Shown here: piece by piece, positions 10,301 to 18,532 of the stretch
Position numbering within the stretch: the stretch's first letter is position 1
How the letters are laid out: each line of letters starts with the position of its first letter
Notes under the pieces: model-generated
The model's input: the letters and a program-made list of their open reading frames with translations, nothing else
Database searches by the model: none
Told to the model about the DNA's origin: nothing
Made by a program: the position numbers and the translations under genes
Assembly (NCBI GenBank): GCA_036263455.1
Contig: DATAGZ010000014.1
Span: 1-64,000 of the forward strand
Source: DATAGZ01 sp036263455
Lineage (GTDB): Bacteria > Pseudomonadota > Alphaproteobacteria > Dongiales > Dongiaceae
Reading direction: 5' to 3'
DNA length: 64,000 bases

Positions 10301-13300
10301 TGGTCTTGACTTCGGCGCAAACCGGAGGCGTTGGCGTTGGATCCCATCTTACCATCGGCGGCAATGCCGATATCGCCAGTGGCGCCGGCGCGGGAAATTG
10401 GACCACGTTATCCTTGCTGACCTCGGATCCTTCGGCCTCTTATCTCATCGGCACGCGCTGGGATGTCTTGACCGCGGGCAGTTTTACAGCCGGGCACAAT
10501 GCCTTCGACCGCATCCTGAGCGATTCGCAGCTGGCCTTCACTCAATCCTTCGACAATGCGACAAGCTCGATTTTCGTGACATTGGCCGCCAACAGCACCG
10601 CGGGGATCGATTACGATTTCGATAGCAGCGGGACAGCAGGAACCAGCGGCACCACTGATCTCAATATATTGAGCACGGCCAATCTCGGCGCGGTACCAGG
10701 CTTTGCAGGCATGCGCCGGTTGACCGGAATCAACCATAATGTCGCGACCGGCCGGCAATTTACTATTGGTGTTGCCGGCGCTCTCCTGGATGTCGCTGAT
10801 CAAACCAGTCATTTAACAATCGATGGAACGATCGATGATGCGGGTCCGAATGCAGAAAGCGTTACCTTCAACGGCCTGGTCGGCTCGGCAGGCACGATTA
10901 CTTTGTCGGGGAATAACAGCTATACCGGCTTCACTTCGCTCAAGGGCGGCATCATCGAAGCCAATCACGATAACGCCTTCGGCGCGGCAGCCGGTCTTGT
11001 GACCCTGGATGGCGGGATGCTGCGCTTGGGCCGCCTCGGCAATGGTGCGCAGACCGGCCTAGACATCGCCAATGCCATCGCCTTGGCACAGAATTCGACC
11101 ATCGATGTCGATAGCGGCGATAGCGGCACGTTGGCGGGAATGATCACGCAGAATAGCGGAGGCCTCTCTCTCACCAAGAGCGGTGGAGGAAGATTGATCC
11201 TGGACAATAATGTCACGATTACGAGCCTTCTCATCAGCGGTGGTTCGCTGGGTTTGGGCGTCAATGGCAATCTGGGAAACGGCACGAACGTGACAGTGGA
11301 TAGCGCTGCGGCAAATACCCTCGACCTGGGCAACAATCATGACCAGGGAGTAGCATCCCTGGTTTTGCGTCGAGGTACGATTAATGGCACCGGTACGAGC
11401 ATGCTGACCGCCGCGACCTATGATCTGCGATCAGGTACCGTCAATGCGCGTTTGGGTACCAATACCTTGACCAAGAATAGCGCAGGTACGGTGATTTTGA
11501 ACAACAGCAGTGCCTCCGATGACGTGGTTGTCAACGATGGCCTATTGACCCTTGCGATTTCCGGATCCTTGAATGGGGTGGCGCATGTTACCGTGACCGG
11601 CAGCACGACCAGTCAATCGGATAGTATCTTGGAGCTGGATGGCGTCGATCAAATCGTCAGCAGCGCCGATCTTACTCTCGGCAATGCCACGGCAGGGACC
11701 GCACGCCACGCACAATTGCAATTAAGGAGCGGCGCGGTTGCCACCCTGGCGTCAATCAACGGCAATGGCGATATCATTTTCGGCGGCAATAGCCGCCTAA
11801 CACTTTCGACGAATAACGCGGCCACCAGCTTTGCTGGGAATCTGGTCGACAGTTCAAGCAATTCCGGCATGCTTGCCAAGGCGGGTTCTCAGACCCTGAC
11901 CCTGAACAGCGCCAATGATGACTTCACCGGCACCTTGTCGATCGAGGACGGCGCTCTCTCCTTTGGAGCCGGCGGGTCCATCGCCGCCGACATCGTCAAT
12001 GTCACCGCCAATGCGTCGCGCGATGTCGATTTGAACCTTTCCGGCGATAATCTGACCGGCACCGCGCCTACCGTGACCCTTGCCAGTATCGCGAGTCATT
12101 TCGCCAATCTGAACCTGCTCGCGGGGAATGCTGAATTTAGCGGAACTATCACAGGCACAGGACGTGTCATCCGAAATGGCGGCGGCAATTATATTCTTTC
12201 GGGGGCCAATTCCTATAAGGGAGGCACCTTCATTGCTACCGGCTCCTTGATCGCGGACAACGATAATGCCCTGGGCAGCGCGAGCGCCACCACCAATAGC
12301 CTGACCAATAATGCAATCCTGCAACTGGGCCAGGGGGGCGGGCCTTCGCGCCATGTGGTAATCGGTGGCGATTACAGTGAAGGCAGAGGTGCCACTTTTT
12401 CCGTCGTGCTTTCTGGCGGGTCGGGAAATTCTTCTTCCTTGAGCGCTCGCGATGTTACCTTGGCCAGCGACGGCCATCTGGCGGTTCTGGCGCAAGGGTT
12501 GACCAATACGTATGCACGTGGGGATGCCTACACGATCCTGTCCTGGAGCGGAACGTTCAGCGGCGGAGCCATCGATAATGCTGGTGGCGGAAACATTTTC
12601 AATGATTTGACATCCAGCAATCCGTCTCTTCTTTTTGCCCAGACTAATATGGGGCATTCCCTTCTCCTGACGGTAGCAAGCACAAACGGGACGGTAGGCA
12701 TCGATTACGTCGACGATAGCGCCAACGCGGTAGTCGGACCTGTTAATGCCCCCGGTCTAGGCGCCTTGACAACCGCCAATCTTGGCGCGACGGCCAGGGA
12801 TTTTCGGCGCCTGATCGATAATGACATGAACGCCGCCAACAGCAACGATGTCGTGACTAGCCGAAGCTTCACCATTGCTGCGGCGGGCGCGGGATTAGAT
12901 GTTGCCAATGCCCGCGATCATTTGACCATTGCCGGTGCCATTACCGATGCCGGTGGCGGCTTTTCGGGAACCGGCATGGCCGTGCAGTTTAATTCTTTGG
13001 CGGGCAGTACCGGAACGATCACTCTTTCCGGTACCAATACATTTCACGGCGGCGTGTCAATCAATGGCGGCATGGTCGAGGCAAATATCGATGGCGCCTT
13101 CGGCGACGGCGATGTGATTCTCGGTGGTGGCGGGCTGCGCATCGGTCAGGATGAAGGCAGCGGCCTGGCGCCGGTCGCCACCGCCTTTACGCTTGCGAAT
13201 GCGATCAGGTTGAACGGTGCAACCAATGAAATATCGGTTGCGCAATCCGATACAGGAACGCTGTCGGGAGCGATCAACGGAGGAAATTTAACGAAGGTAG

Positions 13301-16300
13301 GGCTGGGAACTCTCGTTCTCGGCAATACGGTTAATATTGCTAGCTTGGATGTCAACGGCGGGTCCTTGCGGGTCACTGCGCCTTCGACCCTCGCCAATTC
13401 CACCATCGTCACCGTGAACAGCGCCTCGGATTTTGCCTTCGACCTGGGCAATGGCAATGACCAGGATGTGGCGTCCCTGATCCTTCGACAAGGCGCGATT
13501 ATCGGGAACAGCACCTTAACGGCCGCAACTTACGATCTGCGCCAAGGAAGCGTCGATGTCAACCTGGGGTCGGGCGCCTTGACCAAGAGCGGTTCCGGTA
13601 CTGTCGTCCTCGATGGAGCGGTCGATGCCGATTCGATTGCCGTAAACGATGGAACGCTGGTGGTCGGAAATGGCGTTGCTCAACTCGGCACGACGGACAT
13701 TACCGTGAGCGGCAGCGGCAGCGGCCAATCAAACCTACAGCTAACGAATCTGCTTCAATTCGCGAACTTGACGCATTTGACCTTGACCCAGAGCGCAGGC
13801 AATGCCGCCGTCCTGGATCTTCAGGCCATCGATTCGCGTATCCAGCTGGACCGGCTGGACGGCAATGGCGATGTATTGCTGGCGGGAGGGAACTCGGAAT
13901 TCGTGCTCGGTACGAATGGTGGCGCCTCCCACTTTTCTGGCCTGGTCAGCGGGGCAAACCGCGCTGTCCTGGGCACCCTGACCAAAGAAGGCCAGGGCAT
14001 CTTCACGCTGGATGGCGAGATCGAGACGAGCAATATCAACATCCATGGCGGTACGCTCAGCCTAGGCACCCATGGCAAGCTAGGTTTTTATAGCAGCCTC
14101 TCGCTCGGCGACAATGAAGCGGGGGCGGGTCATCTCATATTGAATGGCGATCAACAGGTCGGCGATTTTACCCTCCGGCGTAACAGCGATGTGATCGGAA
14201 CCGGCACCTTGCGAGCTGCCGCATATAATCTCGAGCAGGGTAGCATTAAAGCCAATCTTGGAGACGGGACGATCAATAAGAATAATTTTGGAAATACCGC
14301 CACGATCGTGGACATAGACGGGAATACCGGCCTCGGTGCCATGAACGTGTTGGGTGGCGAATTACGTCTCAATGGCATGAGCCGGGCCACTGTCATTATG
14401 ATCGATAACGATGCACGCCTGACTTTGTTGCGAGACGATCTTTTGAACCATGTTGCTTCGGTGACGGTGAATGGAACCGGATCTGTGCTCGATATCGGCA
14501 CGCATGACCAGACGATCGGCACGCTCGATCTGCGCAACGGGGGAACAATCAGCCAAACCACGGGCATTCTCCGCGTCATCAGTCAAAACCTCTATGATGG
14601 AACGGTGAATACGGACCTCAGTGGGGGGATTTTATCTAAGGTGGACGATAGTAGCAGCACAGGCGGAACCGTAACCGTCAATGGCCGGGCGGCGGTGAGC
14701 AACGTGACGGTGAATGGCGGGATGCTGGTCCTTAATCACGCAGGCGGTCATACCTTGTCCGCGCTCAATGGAGCACCGAACGACGCCTACCTCACCATCA
14801 GTGCCGGAACGTTGCAGGCGAGCGGCGACGAAGATCTCGGGCGCGGCATTTTCACTTTGGGTAGCTTTGCCGCGCGCCAGGATGGCCTCCTTCTTCACAC
14901 CGGCAGCGGCACCACGACCCTGACCGCTGCCATGTATAATCTGGAGCAAGGTACGATCGGCTCGGTTACGGCATCAAACAATATTCATCTCGGTGTCGGT
15001 ACGCTCAATAAATACACCGCAGGCCTTGCGGTGCTGGATGGAACGTCTGCCGCAAATGTCGTCAATGTCGCAGGAGGAAATCTGACTACCGGTTCGGCCC
15101 ATCGTTTCGTCGGAACGGCGGTGGCACTCAATATCGCATCAGGCGCGGTGCTTGCCCTGGGCGGCGATGAATCTTTTGCATCCCTTGATGGCGGGGGCTC
15201 ACTTGATGTAGCGGGGCATGGCGTGACGGCCGGCGGCGGCACCTTCGCCGGTGCCATTGGCAGCACCGGCGGCGGGGGAACGTTTACCAAGGCAGGCGCT
15301 GGTACGGTGACGCTCTCGGGTGCAAATGGATATGCCGATACGACGGTTTTGAGCGGTACCCTGATCGCCGACAATAATGCCGCCCTGGGGGTGGCTACCG
15401 GCTCGATTATCAATAATGCGACCCTTCAAATAGGGATAACGAGCCCGCGCACGATTACGGCGGGTTCGTATGTCGGCGGAGCCAATGCCATCTTTTCGGT
15501 AATATTGACCCCCAATCAAGGCTCGCGCCTCAACGTGACGGGTACGGCCGATATCGCGGGCCTCCTCTCGCTCCTGCCTCGGGGCGCGGGGACAACTTCC
15601 CGCACACCCTACATTGTCGGCACCAACTGGACGGTTCTGCATGCCGATGGTGGCATTTCCGGAGAATTCGATTCGCTTGTCCAATCAGGTTCGGCCTTTC
15701 TCCATTTCACGCAAGCTCTCGACCCTACCCATCACGATATTATCGTCACCCTGGCTTCAATCGATGCAGGTTCGGGAAATAATCCGGAAGATCTCATCTA
15801 TACCGGAGTCTGCCGTACTGCTAACTGCGACATGCTGACGGCTGATTTAGGCGTGATCGCCCCCGATGGCATCGCGCTTTCCGGTAATCCTGATACGCAA
15901 TTGGTGATCAATAATATTCTCGGGCTGGATGCCGGGGAAGCGCGCCGCGCCTTCGACGAGATCGCTGGTTCCTTTCACGCGGACGTCATCACCTTGACCC
16001 GCAATTCGGTAATAGGTTTCATGAGCATGACAGGAAATCGGGCAAGCCAGGGTTCATCCTTCGTGTCGAGTCTAGATGCAAATGCTTCACCTTTTTCGGA
16101 TCGGGCTGCTCTTTCTTACGCGCGCGCCGCTCTTCCGGAGAACAGCATTTTGAACCACGGCTGGGTGCGGGCCTATGGAAGCTTCGGCCGGCTGGAATCG
16201 GACCGCAGCGCCGAGGGCGCGGACTACAGGAATTCTGGCCTGGCCTTCGGAATTGATCAGAATGTGACAGAAGATACCGTGCTTGGCCTGGCCCTAGGCT

Positions 16301-17061
16301 ATACGAACACCAATGCCAGCGGGAAACGATTTCAAGACAGCGCCGAGATCGATTCCTACGAAGCCTCCCTTTATGGCAAGGTGCAAAGATTGCCTCTTGA
16401 TCTATATATCTCAGGCCAGGCTGGGTACGCTTTTCATGATATCGGCACCGAGCGCAAAGTGGTGTTCGGCGCCATCGATCGAAGCTTGAAAGCGAGCGAG
16501 AACAATCATTCCCTCTTCGGCAATTTCGAATTAGGCCGCACATTCGATGTAGTTAACGACACAGCGAGTTTGGGGAGGGCAGGGAGCACGTCCGCGCCCG
16601 GGGGGTTTACCGTCACGCTCTCACCACATGCAGGAGTCGACTACATCCACCAATTCCGAGAAGCCTTTCAGGAACGGGGTGGAAACTTCCTGGATCTTTC
16701 CCTCGATGGCAGGGACGACGATTCCCTCCGCATCAAAGCAGGCATTGATGCTGAGGCAAATATTTCCTTAAGCGAAGCGATGCGTTTGGCCCTGAAGCTC
16801 GATCTTGGTTACGCCTACGAAACGCTCGACAATAAACAAAGTTTCGAAGCACGATTGGACGATAGCGCTTCCCGTCGTTTCCGGGTGGATGGACCGAAGC
16901 TCGACCGGAATTACGCACTTGTGGGTGCAGGCTTTGCCATCGACATGCCGAACCAGCATTGGCTGGGCGCCGAGCCTAGTTTCTTCGTTAATTACGGTGG
17001 AGAATATTCCGGCTCTTCCACCATCCACGAAGTCACGGGTGGATTGAGTTTGAGATGGTGA
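4351..17061 (+). CDS. Giant autotransporter adhesin (4,236 aa) with PATR beta-strand repeats
   Basis: This is a type Va secreted surface protein. TTG 4351 is preferred: GGGGGA (4342-4347) sits just upstream and it gives a charged signal N-region (MIKINAMLAGG...SSSAQ). ATG 4369 would lie too far from that site. The passenger (about residues 28-3900) is Gly/Ser/Thr/Asn-rich and built from autotransporter-associated beta-strand repeats (GGTTTFAG, LSGSNSYSGGT, LNGGTLTLT, TKTGLGSL), predicting a long beta helix. An approximately 270-residue module recurs in near-identical tandem copies near residues 1380-2200. The C-terminal 300 residues (from about 3933, NHGWVRAYGSFGRL) form the beta-barrel translocator, ending in SLRW. 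It stands alone, with Rhs debris on both sides. Cell adhesion or aggregation is the usual role but is inferred. Confidence 0.9.
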   Translation: MIKINAMLAGGILSLLSLIHSESSSAQTLPCTSTASPTSAAVIDILGGIPQPVICLSSDNGTYTNSNVRVNVHNFATLQITAPSAYSSEISNNGTVNVDGLGTFALNGHQEYIGAITGAGAVLLSGGVLRVENGSGTFSGALGNANTIDAGSVRFDGGTTTFAGTGYYTNTTTLFGGNLVLSGSIAPSYRIALESGTLRLAAGAANHLGDSTNVIVNGGGIFDLNGQNETVGGIGNNNGAGMIALNGGTLTLTNTGRFAGRIAQTAGNLRITGGTATFTNASLDYTGTTSIGNGATVFLEGIINNNASIDIAGRLILQGPNYVGRHIGDSTILNFASTGDLEIDSQNEAVGALTGSGNVFLRNGALTISQGSGIFSGAIDGVGQAGVGLTIAGGTTTLSGANTYIEATNIAHGQLSLSGSLQSYETNITGGTLRLLPGSTDHLMDGGLVRMEGGGTLDLNGQNEAIGELTSSGNGQGFVALNGGTLTLTGLGPGGGSVPDWTGNIMSGGNLVIQEGFQQRFASANLYTGTTTIGGIGADGSTHSARLDLVDTSTSSGSIRNSNTINIVDGSLRLYGENGFVSDNHLGDSATVNVGANGRFELTGIRETIGSLNGNGIVSLNNGPPVNGTSRPAALILTNGGAFGGFVLGPGRLVASGGTTTLTAGASVTAGIDAQGGILRIDQGAQISADLSLTGGLVNFSGGGNISSRVGLNFGSSSSGSGGTGFDVDANVTTILDLTMNIPFGSGIRPFVKSGLGTLSVATFQDYSGTTEVRGGILRIADDTNLGGAISGQRGGLILNGGALNVAGGGSLSFILTRNGTRGARDFQFNTATGGGIDVDSGATMILDRTLSLTGSGNAGAFVKSGLGILSVTAAQSYGGSTNINMGVFEASNNAAFGTSSGQINLNGGILRIGRLGNGNQIGLAIANNIVLNADSSIDVDSGDSGTLSGIVGNGGVARSLTKTGLGSLLLSGTNSYGGATNIAGGTLAVSGSILNSNTLNVTGGGTLVLAAGAANRLSDTSIVNVASGLLDVQSGDETIGRLTGAGGVSLNGATLTLSNSNGTYSGAISDGTFGSGSHAGSLVLGGTGTTTLSGNSLYTGSTTLSGGQLTLSGSLLGSANVNIAGGTLLLSTTRNHLSDAAIVNVASGGTFNLNGRSETVGALSGAGNVSLNGATLSLANGSGVFSGSIAATAGSVAISGGTTIFSGANRYLGSTMISGGTLRVTGAGRIGSAPTLTINGGTFDLNGLNLSVDSLAGSGGTLNLNGGSFTVGNGTDTSYAGTITSAVGGNFTKTGSGTLTLAGLNNYSGTTTVSAGSLAGSVFNTGSSFGASAIIDNANLSINADGGTQGNFGNIVSGAGSLTKTGIGSVRVTGANTYRGGTAIIGGTLIADNNGALGQNVAGNNVSVAANATLQIGALTGAGSQTRSVRIGGSYTQGVNSSLSVVLNAAQTGGTGTGSHLNIAGDADIATSGTLLSLLTSDPASAYLVGTHWNVLTAGSFNAGHRAFSSVLSDPQLAFLQSFDSVSRSIIVTLAANSTAGIDYNFDSTGTIGTSGTLDLNALGTANLGAVAGFAGMRRLQGANNTIATARQVTVGAGGAILDVAERTSRLTLDGTIDDAVSGAGGVVFNGLIGSAGTIMLRGDNSYSGGTKIVGGTVIADHAHALGRNSAGNNVALGSGGTLQIGAVSGVGSQTRDVRVGGGYSQDAGSTLSVVLTAAQTGGIGVGSHLSISGNADILNGGGAGNETVLSLLTSDLASNYLVGTQWNVLTASSFTAGHNAFDRILSDSQLVFTQAFDNAASSITVTLAASSAAGIDFDFDSAGTVGTSGTLDLNSLGTANLGAVNGFVGMRRLEGINADVATGRQFTIGVAGAILDVADRTGRLSIDGTIADAAPGAGRVTFNGLVGSAGTIALRGDNSYSGGTRIAAGRVIADHDHALGGASGGAVTVDADANLQIGATSQVRDVQVGGSYSQDAGSTLSVVLTSAQTGGVGVGSHLTIGGNADIASGAGAGNWTTLSLLTSDPSASYLIGTRWDVLTAGSFTAGHNAFDRILSDSQLAFTQSFDNATSSIFVTLAANSTAGIDYDFDSSGTAGTSGTTDLNILSTANLGAVPGFAGMRRLTGINHNVATGRQFTIGVAGALLDVADQTSHLTIDGTIDDAGPNAESVTFNGLVGSAGTITLSGNNSYTGFTSLKGGIIEANHDNAFGAAAGLVTLDGGMLRLGRLGNGAQTGLDIANAIALAQNSTIDVDSGDSGTLAGMITQNSGGLSLTKSGGGRLILDNNVTITSLLISGGSLGLGVNGNLGNGTNVTVDSAAANTLDLGNNHDQGVASLVLRRGTINGTGTSMLTAATYDLRSGTVNARLGTNTLTKNSAGTVILNNSSASDDVVVNDGLLTLAISGSLNGVAHVTVTGSTTSQSDSILELDGVDQIVSSADLTLGNATAGTARHAQLQLRSGAVATLASINGNGDIIFGGNSRLTLSTNNAATSFAGNLVDSSSNSGMLAKAGSQTLTLNSANDDFTGTLSIEDGALSFGAGGSIAADIVNVTANASRDVDLNLSGDNLTGTAPTVTLASIASHFANLNLLAGNAEFSGTITGTGRVIRNGGGNYILSGANSYKGGTFIATGSLIADNDNALGSASATTNSLTNNAILQLGQGGGPSRHVVIGGDYSEGRGATFSVVLSGGSGNSSSLSARDVTLASDGHLAVLAQGLTNTYARGDAYTILSWSGTFSGGAIDNAGGGNIFNDLTSSNPSLLFAQTNMGHSLLLTVASTNGTVGIDYVDDSANAVVGPVNAPGLGALTTANLGATARDFRRLIDNDMNAANSNDVVTSRSFTIAAAGAGLDVANARDHLTIAGAITDAGGGFSGTGMAVQFNSLAGSTGTITLSGTNTFHGGVSINGGMVEANIDGAFGDGDVILGGGGLRIGQDEGSGLAPVATAFTLANAIRLNGATNEISVAQSDTGTLSGAINGGNLTKVGLGTLVLGNTVNIASLDVNGGSLRVTAPSTLANSTIVTVNSASDFAFDLGNGNDQDVASLILRQGAIIGNSTLTAATYDLRQGSVDVNLGSGALTKSGSGTVVLDGAVDADSIAVNDGTLVVGNGVAQLGTTDITVSGSGSGQSNLQLTNLLQFANLTHLTLTQSAGNAAVLDLQAIDSRIQLDRLDGNGDVLLAGGNSEFVLGTNGGASHFSGLVSGANRAVLGTLTKEGQGIFTLDGEIETSNINIHGGTLSLGTHGKLGFYSSLSLGDNEAGAGHLILNGDQQVGDFTLRRNSDVIGTGTLRAAAYNLEQGSIKANLGDGTINKNNFGNTATIVDIDGNTGLGAMNVLGGELRLNGMSRATVIMIDNDARLTLLRDDLLNHVASVTVNGTGSVLDIGTHDQTIGTLDLRNGGTISQTTGILRVISQNLYDGTVNTDLSGGILSKVDDSSSTGGTVTVNGRAAVSNVTVNGGMLVLNHAGGHTLSALNGAPNDAYLTISAGTLQASGDEDLGRGIFTLGSFAARQDGLLLHTGSGTTTLTAAMYNLEQGTIGSVTASNNIHLGVGTLNKYTAGLAVLDGTSAANVVNVAGGNLTTGSAHRFVGTAVALNIASGAVLALGGDESFASLDGGGSLDVAGHGVTAGGGTFAGAIGSTGGGGTFTKAGAGTVTLSGANGYADTTVLSGTLIADNNAALGVATGSIINNATLQIGITSPRTITAGSYVGGANAIFSVILTPNQGSRLNVTGTADIAGLLSLLPRGAGTTSRTPYIVGTNWTVLHADGGISGEFDSLVQSGSAFLHFTQALDPTHHDIIVTLASIDAGSGNNPEDLIYTGVCRTANCDMLTADLGVIAPDGIALSGNPDTQLVINNILGLDAGEARRAFDEIAGSFHADVITLTRNSVIGFMSMTGNRASQGSSFVSSLDANASPFSDRAALSYARAALPENSILNHGWVRAYGSFGRLESDRSAEGADYRNSGLAFGIDQNVTEDTVLGLALGYTNTNASGKRFQDSAEIDSYEASLYGKVQRLPLDLYISGQAGYAFHDIGTERKVVFGAIDRSLKASENNHSLFGNFELGRTFDVVNDTASLGRAGSTSAPGGFTVTLSPHAGVDYIHQFREAFQERGGNFLDLSLDGRDDDSLRIKAGIDAEANISLSEAMRLALKLDLGYAYETLDNKQSFEARLDDSASRRFRVDGPKLDRNYALVGAGFAIDMPNQHWLGAEPSFFVNYGGEYSGSSTIHEVTGGLSLRW
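8490..10940 (+). repeat. Tandem ~810-bp coding modules in the autotransporter passenger
   Basis: Module landmarks recur in order: GIDYNFDS, LGTANLGAV, GFAGMRRL, ADHAHALG, GSTLSVVLTAAQTGG, LLTSD, FDRILSDSQL. Successive GID landmarks lie at 8974, 9796 and 10603, giving units of 822 and 807 bp, with a partial unit before and after. A more divergent copy starts near 12700 (GIDYVDDS). Close DNA similarity implies recent duplication or ongoing homogenisation. Confidence 0.85.
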
Positions 17062-17145
17062 AGGCGCGCCGGGCGATTCTACTGTGGATGCTCAAATCTC
17101 GTTGCGGATTCGGATCGGTGGAACATTCGGCACCATTTTCGACAT

Positions 17146-17153
17146 TTGATTAA
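17146..17153. repeat. Target-site duplication, left copy (TTGATTAA)
   Basis: The 8-bp word TTGATTAA directly abuts the left inverted repeat and recurs exactly at 21023-21030 beyond the right one. Eight base pairs is the duplication length known for IS1595-family transposition. Confidence 0.85.
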
Positions 17154-17177
17154 CATCCCTATCCTGTTAGCACAGGT
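17154..17177 (+). repeat. Left terminal inverted repeat
   Basis: This 24-bp sequence matches the reverse complement of 20999-21022 without mismatch. Its inner 13 bases (GTTAGCACAGGTT, 17166-17178) recur directly at 17300-17312, so the left end holds an internal partial copy. A second 15-bp word, TTGATAGTATTTAGG, occurs at 17278-17292 and 17390-17404. Confidence 0.9.
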
Positions 17178-17395
17178 TTAACCTATTCTTGTCAACAATC
17201 AATAAGATTGTAAGTAAGAATTACTCAAAACCTCCATTAGGATGTCTTTATTCCTATTTACAATAATTCCATTGATATTGATAGTATTTAGGAACCTTCG
17301 TTAGCACAGGTTAACTCACTATCATCAAGAGTCACAAGAACTCTCGTAAAATAGTCATTAGACCTCAAAAAGAGGACTTCACTCTAATCTTGATA

Positions 17396-17431
17396 GTATT
17401 TAGGGTATTTCTTGCATGATTCCCTAAATAC
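17396..17431. repeat. Left subterminal palindrome
   Basis: GTATTTAGGG (17396-17405) and CCCTAAATAC (17422-17431) are perfect inverted arms around a 16-base loop containing CTTGCATGATT. A related palindrome in opposite orientation sits at 20919-20956 near the right end. Matched subterminal structures could be transposase sites or an element-specific regulatory or terminator structure. The left one overlaps the leader of the gene at 17446. Confidence 0.7.
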
Positions 17432-17445
17432 CTTTGGAGAATAAT

Positions 17446-17679
17446 ATGACTGATATCGATTTTAAGATAATCAATCCCAATGACGAACGATTAGATATTA
17501 TACAAAAGCTTTATGATAAAGGATATACTTCTGTTCGAGTTTTCGCTATATTCAGTGATGAGGAATCAAGTTATTCAATAGTTGATGAATCAGGATTTGA
17601 GTGCAATTTGGAGAGCCTTAGAAAGCTCCTCACAGAAGTAAGCATCAGGTCCAACAGCGTCTTGCTCAACTCCCGATAG
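17446..17679 (+). CDS. Small cargo protein of unknown function
   Basis: This 77-residue acidic soluble protein begins MTDIDFKIINPND. ATG 17446 is preferred because GGAG (17435-17438) lies at good spacing; the upstream TTG 17434 overlaps that site. No signal peptide, membrane segment or recognised domain is visible. Its last 90 bases run antisense to the end of the minus-strand gene at 17590-17811. It lies just inside the left end of the IS1595-type element, read inward. Confidence 0.5.
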   Translation: MTDIDFKIINPNDERLDIIQKLYDKGYTSVRVFAIFSDEESSYSIVDESGFECNLESLRKLLTEVSIRSNSVLLNSR

Positions 17680-17811
17680 TTTCTGGCATTTTTGAGTGAT
17701 TTCCATAACACCCACTATCTTACGCCAAGTCCCATCGTTGTTTTTAGTCGCAGTAAACTCAAAACCGCATACTGAACATTTCAGATATAACGTCACTTTT
17801 CTCTTCCTCAT
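17590..17811 (-). CDS. Small zinc-ribbon-like cargo protein
   Basis: This 73-residue protein starts MRKRKVTLYLKCSVCGFEF, with a CxxC knuckle, and has further Cys residues (KCQK, YFCEEL) that could complete a zinc site. GAGGGG stands six bases before the ATG, a strong ribosome site. It is the last gene of a minus-strand run (19144, 18522, 17811) and starts 9 bp after the preceding stop. The 3' overlap with the plus-strand gene at 17446 makes one of the two less certain; the ribosome site favours both being translated. Confidence 0.5.
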   Translation of the reverse strand: MRKRKVTLYLKCSVCGFEFTATKNNDGTWRKIVGVMEITQKCQKLSGVEQDAVGPDAYFCEELSKALQIALKS

Positions 17812-17820
17812 TTTTACCCC

Positions 17821-18522
17821 TCAATTAACTCTCTCAAACTCTAAGTACTCGGTTGCTTCGTCATGCTCTTTCCAGGTTGTGCACCATCCTTTCATATATC
17901 GTCCAGGTGATCCATAGCAAGGATATGTCTGGCCTTCAAAATATGTCGGACTTCCTTCCACGTAAACGGAATACTCCAAGCTGATTCGATCTCCTGACAC
18001 ACAACCCTTCCCGTAGTACTGCAGTATCCACCTAGACACGGCTGAGTGCGGATCAAGGAGATAGGGAAGCCCTTTCAAGAGGTCATTTACAGATCTGAAC
18101 CATTTAGGGTCCTTACTCACCAAAAATGGCCGCGAGTTCGGAGTCAAGTCATTAAAAGATCGCATTAAGAAGCAATCAGATCTTGGATTCCTTTCTGTGA
18201 TAAAGAAGACGATATCTCCTTTTCCTGATTCGTCTGGTCCGCTCTCTAGTCTTTCTCCCGTTACGCAAGATCGCCCGTACCACACTCGTATTGTTATGTG
18301 ATCACTATTGATGCTCATTATTGTGGCATTGGCAATTTCTATAAGTTGCCCTTTAAGCGCACCACCGCTACACGTAACCGTAGCCCTTCCGCTTATCAAG
18401 CGATAATGTGATAATGCGTCCCTAGTGCTATAGTGATGTACAGGCATTACCCACTTGAACCAAGCCCACACCACGGTATAGCCTATTACTGAATACAATA
18501 TTGTCTGTTTAATAATTTTCAT
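17821..18522 (-). CDS. Membrane-anchored or secreted cargo protein, unknown function
   Basis: The 233-residue protein has one N-terminal hydrophobic segment (about residues 7-24, TILYSVIGYTVVWAWFKWV) and then an extracytoplasmic region with several Cys residues (TCSGG, RSCVTG, GCVSGD, YPCYG, GWCTTW). This is consistent with disulphides in the periplasm. It starts 10 bp after the preceding cargo gene on the same strand, suggesting one transcript. I recognise no family. Confidence 0.6.
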   Translation of the reverse strand: MKIIKQTILYSVIGYTVVWAWFKWVMPVHHYSTRDALSHYRLISGRATVTCSGGALKGQLIEIANATIMSINSDHITIRVWYGRSCVTGERLESGPDESGKGDIVFFITERNPRSDCFLMRSFNDLTPNSRPFLVSKDPKWFRSVNDLLKGLPYLLDPHSAVSRWILQYYGKGCVSGDRISLEYSVYVEGSPTYFEGQTYPCYGSPGRYMKGWCTTWKEHDEATEYLEFERVN

Positions 18523-18532
18523 GTTAGACTTA

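Noticed and set aside
8490..10940. Repeated DNA considered as a CRISPR or phage-like array
   Set aside because: Units are ~810 bp, stay in frame and encode passenger modules; there are no short spaced repeats.
4465..16918. Many long minus-strand open frames opposite the autotransporter
   Set aside because: They mirror the repetitive passenger sequence, show no starts or domains and come from codon bias.
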